In this document: positions 51,275 through 61,963 of the stretch, in pieces
How the letters are laid out: the number at the start of each line of letters is the position of its first letter
How positions within the stretch are numbered: the stretch's first letter is position 1
Notes under the pieces: model-generated
What the model was told of the DNA's origin: nothing
The model's database searches: none
What the model saw: only the letters and a program-made list of their open reading frames with translations
Origin: Amaranthus tricolor
Taxonomy: Eukaryota; Streptophyta; Magnoliopsida; Caryophyllales; Amaranthaceae
Assembly: GCF_026212465.1 (NCBI RefSeq)
Contig: NC_080059.1
Location: 24,133,292-24,197,291, forward strand
DNA length: 64,000 nucleotides
Direction: 5' to 3'
Position numbers and translations under genes: made by a program

Positions 51275-52674
51275 CTTGTTCATTCTTCATCGTTCATTCT
51301 TCATTGATCATTGTTCCTTGTTCATTCTTCATCGTTCATTCTTCATTGAGAATTGATCCTTGTTCATTCTTCATCGTTCATTCTTCATTGATCTTTGATC
51401 CTTATTCATTCTTCATCGTTCATTCTTCATTGATCATTGATCCTTGTTCATTCTTCATCGTTCATTCTTCATTGATCATTGATCCTTGTTCATTCTTCAT
51501 CGTTCATTCGTCATTGACCATTAATGCTTGTTCATTCTTCATCGTTCATTCTTCATTGATCATTGATCCTTGTTCATTCTTCATCGTTCATTCTTCATTG
51601 ATAATTGATCCTTGTTCATTCTTCATCGTTCATTCGTCATTGACCATTAATCCTTGTTCATTATTCATCGTTCATTCTTCATTGATCATTGTTCCTTGTT
51701 CATTCTTTATCGTTCATTCTTCATTGAGAATTGATCCTTGTTCATTCTTCATCGTTCATTCTTCATTGATCATTGATCCTTGTTCATTCTTCATCGTTCA
51801 TTCTTCATTGATCATTGATCCTTGTTCATTCTTCATCGTTCATTCTTCTTTGATCATTGATCTTTTTTCATTCTTCATTGATCATTGATCCTTGTTCATT
51901 CTTCATCGCTCATTCTTCATTGATCATTGATCCTTGTTCATTCTTCATCGTTCATTCGTCATTGACCATTAATGCTTGTTCATTCTTCATCGTTCATTCT
52001 TCATTGATCATTGTTCCTTGTTCATTCTTCATCGTTCATTCTTCATTGAGAATTGATCCTTGTTCATTCTTCATCGTTCATTCTTCATTGATCTTTGATC
52101 CTTATTCATTCTTCATCGTTCATTCTTCATTGATCATTGATCCTTGTTCATTCTTCATCGTTCATTCTTCATTGATCATTGATCCTTGTTCATTCTTCAT
52201 CGTTCATTCGTCATTGACCATTAATGCTTGTTCATTCTTCATCGTTCATTCTTCATTGATCATTGATCCTTGTTCATTCTTCATCGTTCATTCTTCATTG
52301 ATAATTGATCCTTGTTCATTCTTCATCGTTCATTCGTCATTGACCATTAATCCTTGTTCATTATTCATCGTTCATTCTTCATTGATCATTGTTCCTTGTT
52401 CATTCTTTATCGTTCATTCTTCATTGAGAATTGATCCTTGTTCATTCTTCATCGTTCATTCTTCATTGATCATTGATCCTTGTTCATTCTTCATCGTTCA
52501 TTCTTCATTGATCATTGATCCTTGTTCATTCTTCATCGTTCATTCTTCTTTGATCATTGATCTTTTTTCATTCTTCATTGATCATTGATCCTTGTTCATT
52601 CTTCATCGCTCATTCTTCATTGATCATTGATCCTTGTTCATTCTTCATCGTTCATTCGTCATTGACCATTAATG
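51275..52674. repeat. Minisatellite tandem duplication, 700-bp unit
   Basis: Two adjacent copies (51,275-51,974 and 51,975-52,674) are offset by 700 bp, that is 16 units of 42 bp plus one of 28 bp. Markers are ATCTTTGATCCTTATTC (51,391 and 52,091), CATTCTTTATCG (51,701 and 52,401) and TCATCGCTCATTC (about 51,905 and 52,605). Left of the first copy the unit reads CCATTAATCC instead of CCATTAATGC, which marks the boundary. I saw no internal difference. Confidence 0.9.
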
Positions 52675-55600
52675 CTTGTTCATTCTTCATCGTTCATTCT
52701 TCATTGATCATTGATCCTTTTTCATTCTTCATCGTTCATTCGTCATTGATCATTGATCCTTGTTCATTCTTCATCGTTCATTCGTCATTGACCATTAATC
52801 CTTGTTCATTCTTCATCGTTCATTCTTCATTTATCATTGATCCTTGTTCATTCTTCATCGTTCATTCTTCTTTGATCATAGATCCTTGTTCATTCTTCAT
52901 TGATCATTGATCCTTGTTCATTCTTCATCGTTCATTCGTCATTGATCATTGATCCTTGTTCATTCTTCATCGTTCATTCGTCATTGATCATTGATCCTTG
53001 TTCATTCTTCATCGTTCATTCGTCATTGACCATTAATCCTTGTTCATTCTTCATCGTTCATTCTTCATTGATTATTGATCCTTGTTCATTCTTCATCGTT
53101 CATTCGTCATTGACCATTAATCCTTGTTCATTCTTCATCGTTCATTCTTCATTGATCATTGATCCTTGTTCATTCTTCATCGTTCATTCTTCTTTGATCA
53201 TTGATCCTTGTTCATTCTTCATCGTTCATTCTTCATTGATCATTGATCCTTGATCATTCTTCATCGTTCATTCGTCATTGACCATTAATCCTTGTTCATT
53301 CTTCATCGTTCATTCTTCATTGATAATTGTTCCTTGTTCATTCTTCGTCGTTCATTCTTCATTGAGAATTGATCCTTGTTCATTCTTCATCGTTCATTCG
53401 TCATTGACCATTAATCCTTGTTCATTCTTCATCGTTCATTCTTCATTGATCATTGTTCCTTGTTCATTCTTCATCGTTCATTCTTCATTGAGAATTGATC
53501 GTTGTTCATTCTTCATCGTTCATTCTTCATTGATCATTGATCCTTGTTCATTCTTCATCGTTCATTCTTCATTGATCATTGATCCTTGTTCATTCTTCAT
53601 CGTTCATTCTTCATTGATCATTGATCCTTGTTCATTCTTCATCGTTCATTCGTCATTGACCATTAATGCTTGTTCATTCTTCATCGTTCATTCTTCATTG
53701 ATCATTAATCCTTGTTCATTCTTCATCGTTCATTCTTCATTGATCATTGATCCTTGTTCATTCTTCATCGTTCATTCGTCATTGACCATTAATCCTTGTT
53801 CATTATAAATCGTTCATTCTTCATTGATCATTGTTCCTTGTTCATTCTTCATCGTTCATTCTTCATTGAGAATTGATCCTTGTTCATTCTTCATCGTTCA
53901 TTCTTCATTGATCATTGATCCTTGTTCATTCTTCATCGTTCATTCTTCATTGATCATTTATCCTTGTTCATTCTTCATCGTTCATTCTTCATTGATCATT
54001 GATCCTTGTTCATTCTTCATCGTTCATTCGTCATTGACCATTAATCCTTGTTCATTATTCATCGTTCATTCTTCATTGATCATTGTTCCTTGTTCATTCT
54101 TTATCGTTCATTCTTCATTGAGAATTGATCCTTGTTCATTCTTCATCGTTCATTCTTCATTGATCATTGATCCTTGTTCATTCTTCATCGTTCATTCTTC
54201 ATTGATCATTGATCCTTGTTCATTCTTCATCGTTCATTCTTCTTTGATCATTGATCTTTTTTCATTCTTCATTGATCATTGATCCTTGTTCATTCTTCAT
54301 CGCTCATTCTTCATTGATCATTGATCCTTGTTCATTCTTCATCGTTCATTCGTCATTGACCATTAATGCTTGTTAATTCTTCATCGTTCATTCTTCATTG
54401 ATCATTGATCCTTTTTCATTCTTCATCGTTCATTCGTCATTGATCATTGATCCTTGTTCATTCTTCATCGTTCATTCGTCATTGACCATTAATCCTTGTT
54501 CATTCTTCATCGTTTATTCTTCATTGATCATTGATCCTTGTTCATTCTTCATCGTTCATTCGTCATTGACCATTAATCCTTGTTCATTCTTCCTTGTTTA
54601 TTCTTCATTGATCATTGATCCTTGTTCATTCTTCATCGTTCATTCTTCTTTGATCATTGATCCTTGTTCATTCTTCATTGATCATTGATCCTTGTTCATT
54701 CTTCATCGTTCATTTGTCATTGATCATTGATCCTTGTTCATTCTTCATCGTTCATTCGTCATTGATCATTGATCCTTGTTCATTCTTCATCGTTCATTCG
54801 TCATTAACCATTAATCCTTGTTCATTCTTCATCGTTCATTCTTCATTGATCATTGATCCTTTTTCATTCTTCATCGTTCATTCGTCATTGATCATTGATC
54901 CTTGTTCATTCTTCATCGTTCATTCGTCATTGACCATTAATCCTTGTTCATTCTTCATCGTTCATTCTTCATTGATCATTGATCCTTGTTCATTCTTCAT
55001 CGTTCATTCGTCATTGACCATTAATCCTTGTTCATTCTTCCTTGTTTATTCTTCATTGATCATTGATCCTTGTTCATTCTTCATCGTTCATTCTTCTTTG
55101 ATCATTGATCCTTGTTCATTCTTCATTGATCATTGATCCTTGTTCATTCTTCATCGTTCATTCGTCATTGATCATTGATCCTTGTTCATTCTTCATCGTT
55201 CATTCGTCATTAACCATTAATCCTTGTTCATTCTTCATCGTTCATTCTTCATTGATCATTGATCCTTGTTCATTCTTCATCGTTCATTCGTCATTGACCA
55301 TTAATCCTTGTTCATTCTTCATCGTTCATTCTTCATTGATCATTGATCCTTGTTCATTCTTCATCGTTCATTCTTCTTTGATCATAGATACTTGTTCATT
55401 CTTCATTGATCATTGATCCTTGTTCATTCTTCATCGTTCATTCGTCATTGATCATTGATCCTTGTTCATTCTTCATCGTTCATTCGTCATTGATCATTGA
55501 TCCTTGTTCATTCTTCATCGTTCATTCGTCATTGACCATTAATCCTTGTTCATTCTTCATCGTTCATTCTTCATTGATTATTGATCCTTATTCATTCTTC

Positions 55601-56912
55601 ATCGTTCATTCGTCATTGACCATTAATCCTTGTTCATTCTTCATCGTTCATTCTTCATTGATCATTGATCCTTGTTCATTCTTCATCGTTCATTCTTCTT
55701 TGATCATTGATCCTTGTTCATTCTTCATCGTTCATTCTTCATTGATCATTGATCCTTGTTCATTCTTCATCTCATTCATTCGTCATTGACCATTAATCCT
55801 TGTTCATTCTTCATCGTTCATTCTTCATTGATCATTGATCCTTGTTCATTCTTCATCGTTCATTCGTCATTAATCATTGATCCTTGTTCATTCTTCATCG
55901 TTCATTCGTCATTGACCATTAATCCTTGTTCATTCTTCATCGTTCATTCTTCATTGATCATTGTTCCTTGTTCATTCTTCATCGTTCATTCTTCATTGAG
56001 AATTGATCCTTGTTCATTCTTCATCGTTCATTCTTCATTGATCTTTGATCCTTGTTCATTCTTCATCGTTCATTCTTCATTGATCATTGATCCTTGTTCA
56101 TTCTTCATCGTTCATTCTTCATTGATCATTGATCCTTGTTCATTCTTCATCGTTCATTCGTCATTGACCATTAATGCTTGTTCATTCTTCATCGTTCATT
56201 CTTCATTGATCATTGATCCTTGTTCATTCTTCATCGTTCATTCTTCATTGATCATTGATCCTTGTTCATTCTTCATCGTTCATTCGTCATTGACCATTAA
56301 TCCTTGTTCATTATTCATCGTTCATTCTTCATTGATCATTGTTCCTTGTTCATTCTTTATCGTTCATTCTTCATTGAGAATTGATCCTTGTTCATTCTTC
56401 ATCGTTCATTCTTTATTGATCATTGATCCTTGTTCATTCTTCATCGTTCATTCTTCATTGATCATTGATCCTTGTTCATTCTTCATCGTTCATTCTTCTT
56501 TGATCATTGATCTTTTTTCATTCTTCATTGATCATTGATCATTGTTCATTCTTCATCGCTCATTCTTCATTGATCATTGATCCTTGTTCATTCTTCATCG
56601 TTCATTCGTCATTGACCATTAATGCTTGTTCATTCTTCATCGTTCATTCTTCATTGATCATTGATCCTTTTTCATTCTTCATCGTTCATTCGTCATTGAT
56701 CATTGATCCTTGTTCATTCTTCATCGTTCATTCGTCATTGACCATTAATCCTTGTTCATTTTTCATCGTTCATTCTTCATTGATCATTGATCCTTGTTCA
56801 TTCTTCATCGTTCATTCGTCATTGACCATTAATCCTTGTTCATTCTTCCTTGTTTATTCTTCATTGATCATTGATCCTTGTTCATTCTTCATCGTTCATT
56901 CTTCTTTGATCA

Positions 56913-58162
56913 TTGATCCTTGTTCATTCTTCATTGATCATTGATCCTTGTTCATTCTTCATCGTTCATTTGTCATTGATCATTGATCCTTGTTCATTCT
57001 TCATCGTTCATTCGTCATTGATCATTGATCCTTGTTCATTCTTCATCGTTCATTCGTCATTAACCATTAATCCTTGTTCATTCTTCATCGTTCATTCTTC
57101 ATTGATCATTGATCCTTGTTCATTCTTCATCGTTCATTCGTCATTGACCATTAATCCTTGTTCATTCTTCATCGTTCATTCTTCATTTATCATTGATCCT
57201 TGTTCATTCTTCATCGTTCATTCTTCCTTGATCATAGATCCTTGTTCATTCTTCATTGATCATTGATCCTTTGTCATTCTTCATCGTTCATTCGTCATTG
57301 ATCATTGATCCTTGTTCATTCTTCATCGTTCATTCGTCATTGATCATTGATCCTTGTTCATTCTTCATCGTTCATTCGTCACTGACCATTAATCCTTGTT
57401 CATTCTTCATCGTTCATTCTTCATTGATTATTGATCCTTGTTCATTCTTCATCGTTCATTCGTCATTGACCATTAATCCTTGTTCATTCTTCATCGTTCA
57501 TTCTTCATTGATCATTGATCCTTGTTCATTCTTCATCGTTCATTCTTCTTTGATCATTGATCCTTGTTCATTCTTCATCGTTCATTCTTCATTGATCATT
57601 GATCCTTGTTCATTCTTCATCGTTCATTCGTCATTGACCATTAATCCTTGTTCATTTTTCATCGTTCATTCTTCATTGATCATTGATCCTTGTTCATTCT
57701 TCATCGTTCATTCGTCATTGACCATTAATCCTTGTTCATTCTTCCTTGTTTATTCTTCATTGATCATTGATCCTTGTTCATTCTTCATCGTTCATTCTTC
57801 TTTGATCATTGATCCTTGTTCATTCTTCATTGATCATTGATCCTTGTTCATTCTTCATCGTTCATTTGTCATTGATCATTGATCCTTGTTCATTCTTCAT
57901 CGTTCATTCGTCATTGATCATTGATCCTTGTTCATTCTTCATCGTTCATTCGTCATTAACCATTAATCCTTGTTCATTCTTCATCGTTCATTCTTCATTG
58001 ATCATTGATCCTTGTTCATTCTTCATCGTTCATTCGTCATTGACCATTAATCCTTGTTCATTCTTCATCGTTCATTCTTCATTTATCATTGATCCTTGTT
58101 CATTCTTCATCGTTCATTCTTCTTTGATCATAGATCCTTGTTCATTCTTCATTGATCATTGA
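56913..58162. repeat. Minisatellite duplication, 896-bp offset
   Basis: Segments 56,913-57,266 and 57,809-58,162 match over 117 codons of spurious frame. The rare variant GATCCTTTGTCATTC follows each of them at 57,265 and 58,161, an offset of 896 bp (21 x 42 + 14). The 14-bp remainder equals two 7-bp steps. One visible difference is CTTCCTTGATCATAG in the first copy against CTTCTTTGATCATAG in the second. Confidence 0.83.
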
Positions 58163-58529
58163 TCCTTTGTCATTCTTCATCGTTCATTCGTCATTGATCA
58201 TTGATCCTTGTTCATTCTTCATCGTTCATTCGTCATTGATCATTGATCCTTGTTCATTCTTCATCGTTCATTCGTCATTGACCATTAATCCTTGTTCATT
58301 CTTCATCGTTCATTCTTCATTGATTATTGATCCTTGTTCATTCTTCATCGTTCATTCGTCATTGATCATTGATCCTTGTTCATTCTTCATCGTTCATTCT
58401 TCATTGATCATTGATCCTTGTTCATTCTTCATCGTTCATTCTTCTTTGATCATTGATCCTTGTTCATTCTTCATCGTTCATTCTTCATTGATCATTGATC
58501 CTTGATCATTCTTCATCGTTCATTCGTCA

Positions 58530-61500
58530 TTGACCATTAATCCTTGTTCATTCTTCATCGTTCATTCTTCATTGATAATTGTTCCTTGTTCATTCTTCGT
58601 CGTTCATTCTTCATTGAGAATTGATCCTTGTTCATTCTTCATCGTTCATTCGTCATTGACCATTAATCCTTGTTCATTCTTCATCGTTCATTCTTCATTG
58701 ATCATTGTTCCTTGTTCATTCTTCATCGTTCATTCTTCATTGAGAATTGATCCTTGTTCATTCTTCATCGTTCATTCTTCATTGATCATTGATCCTTGTT
58801 CATTCTTCATCGTTCATTCTTCATTGATCATTGATCCTTGTTCATTCTTCATCGTTCATTCTTCATTGATCATTGATCCTTGTTCATTCTTCATCGTTCA
58901 TTCGTCATTGACCATTAATGCTTGTTCATTCTTCATCGTTCATTCTTCATTGATCATTGATCCTTGTTCATTCTTCATCGTTCATTCTTCATTGATCATT
59001 GATCCTTGTTCATTCTTCATCATTCATTCGTCATTGACCATTAATCCTTGTTCATTATTCATCGTTCATTCTTCATTGATCATTGTTCCTTGTTCATTCT
59101 TCATCGTTCATTCTTCATTGAGAATTGATCCTTGTTCATTCTTCATCGTTCATTCTTCATTGATCATTGATCCTTGTTCATTCTTCATTGTTCATTCTTC
59201 ATTGATCATTGATCCTTGTTCATTCTTCATCGTTCATTCTTCATTGATCATTGATCCTTGTTCATTCTTCATCGTTCATTCGTCATTGACCATTAATCCT
59301 TGTTCATTATTCATCGTTCATTCTTCATTGATCATTGTTCCTTGTTCATTCTTTATCGTTCATTCTTCATTGAGAATTGATCCTTGTTCATTCTTCATCG
59401 TTCATTCTTCATTGATCATTGATCCTTGTTCATTCTTCATCGTTCATTCTTCATTGATCATTGATCCTTGTTCATTCTTCATCGTTCATTTTTCTTTGAT
59501 CATTGATCTTTTTTCATTCTTCATTGATCATTGATCCTTGTTCATTCTTCATCGCTCATTCTTCATTGATCATTGATCCTTGTTCATTCTTCATCGTTCA
59601 TTCGTCATTGACCATTAATGCTTGTTAATTCTTCATCGTTCATTCTTCATTGATCATTGATCCTTTTTCATTCTTCATCGTTCATTCGTCATTGATCATT
59701 GATCCTTGTTCATTCTTCATCGTTCATTCGTCATTGACCATTAATCCTTGTTCATTCTTCATCGTTCATTCTTCGTTGATCATTGATCCTTGTTCATTCT
59801 TCATCGTTCATTCGTCATTGACCATTAATCCTTGTTCATTCTTCCTTGTTTATTCTTCATTGATCATTGATCCTTGTTCATTCTTCATCGTTCATTCTTC
59901 TTTGATCATTGATCCTTGTTCATTCTTCATTGATCATTGATCCTTGTTCATTCTTCATCGTTCATTTGTCATTGATCATTGATCCTTGTTCATTCTTCAT
60001 CGTTCATTCGTCATTGATCATTGATCCTTGTTCATTCTTCATCGTTCATTCGTCATTAACCATTAATCCTTGTTCATTCTTCATCGTTCATTCTTCATTG
60101 ATCATTGATCCTTGTTCATTCTTCATCGTTCATTCTTCTTTGATCATTGATCCTTGTTCATTCTTCATCGTTCATTCTTCATTGATCATTGATCCTTGAT
60201 CATTCTTCATCGTTCATTCGTCATTGACCATTAATCCTTGTTCATTCTTCATCGTTCATTCTTCATTGATAATTGTTCCTTGTTCATTCTTCGTCGTTCA
60301 TTCTTCATTGAGAATTGATCCTTGTTCATTCTTCATCGTTCATTCGTCATTGACCATTAATCCTTGTTCATTCTTCATCGTTCATTCTTCATTGATCATT
60401 GTTCCTTGTTCATTCTTCATCGTTCATTCTTCATTGAGAATTGATCCTTGTTCATTCTTCATCGTTCATTCTTCATTGATCATTGATCCTTGTTCATTCT
60501 TCATCGTTCATTCTTCATTGATCATTGATCCTTGTTCATTCTTCATCGTTCATTCTTCATTGATCATTGATCCTTGTTCATTCTTCATCGTTCATTCGTC
60601 ATTGACCATTAATGCTTGTTCATTCTTCATCGTTCATTCTTCATTGATCATTGATCCTTGTTCATTCTTCATCGTTCATTCTTCATTGATCATTGATCCT
60701 TGTTCATTCTTCATCGTTCATTCGTCATTGACCATTAATCCTTGTTCATTATTCATCGTTCATTCTTCATTGATCATTGTTCCTTGTTCATTCTTCATCG
60801 TTCATTCTTCATTGAGAATTGATCCCTGTTCATTCTTCATCGTTCATTCTTCATTGATCATTGATCCTTGTTCATTCTTCATCGTTCATTCTTCATTGAT
60901 CATTGATCCTTGTTCATTCTTCATCGTTCATTCTTCATTGATCATTGATCCTTGTTCATTCTTCATCGTTCATTCGTCATTGACCATTAATCCTTGTTCA
61001 TTATTCATCGTTCATTCTTCATTGATCATTGTTCCTTGTTCATTCTTTATCGTTCATTCTTCATTGAGAATTGATCCTTGTTCATTCTTCATCGTTCATT
61101 CTTCATTGATCATTGATACTTGTTCATTCTTCATCGTTCATTTTTCATTGATCATTGATCATTGATCCTTGTTCATTCTTCATCGTTCATTCTTCTTTGA
61201 TCATTGATCTTTTTTCATTCTTCATTGATCATTGATCCTTGTTCATTCTTCATCGCTCATTCTTCATTGATCATTGATCCTTGTTCATTCTTCATCGTTC
61301 ATTCGTCATTGACCATTAATGCTTGTTAATTCTTCATCGTTCATTCTTCATTGATCATTGATCCTTTTTCATTCTTCATCGTTCATTCATCATTGATCAT
61401 TGATCCTTGTTCATTCTTCATCGTTCATTCGTCATTGACCATTAATCCTTGTTCATTCTTCATCGTTCATTCTTCATTGATCATTGATCCTTGTTCATTC

Positions 61501-61963
61501 TTCATCGTTCATTCGTCATTGACCATTAATTCTTGTTCATTCTTCCTTGTTTATTCTTCATTGATCATTGATCCTTGTTCATTCTTCATCGTTCATTCTT
61601 CTTTGATCATTGATCCTTGTTCATTCTTCATTGATCATTGATCCTTGTTCATTCTTCATCGTTCATTTGTCATTGATCATTGATCCTTGTTCATTCTTCA
61701 TCGTTCATTCGTCATTGATCATTGATCCTTGTTCATTCTTCATCGTTCATTCGTCATTAACCATTAATCCTTGTTCATTCTTCATCGTTCATTCTTCATT
61801 GATCATTGATCCTTGTTCATTCTTCATCGTTCATTCGTCATTGACCATTAATCCTTGTTCATTCTTCATCGTTCATTCTTCATTTATCATTGATCCTTGT
61901 TCATTCTTCATCGTTCATTCTTCTTTGATCATAGATCCTTGTTCATTCTTCATTGATCATTGA
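58530..61963. repeat. Minisatellite duplication, 1,694/1,701-bp offset
   Basis: The block from 58,530 recurs from 60,224 (offset 1,694 bp). Markers at 59,650 and 59,909 recur at 61,351 and 61,610 (offset 1,701 bp). The change of exactly 7 bp is caused by one 49-bp unit near 61,125-61,173 that carries an extra ATCATTG step. Shared rare variants include TTCGTCGTTC (about 58,596 and 60,292), TCATCGCTCATTC (about 59,551 and 61,252) and GCTTGTTAATTC. It is a recent, nearly intact copy. Confidence 0.85.
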
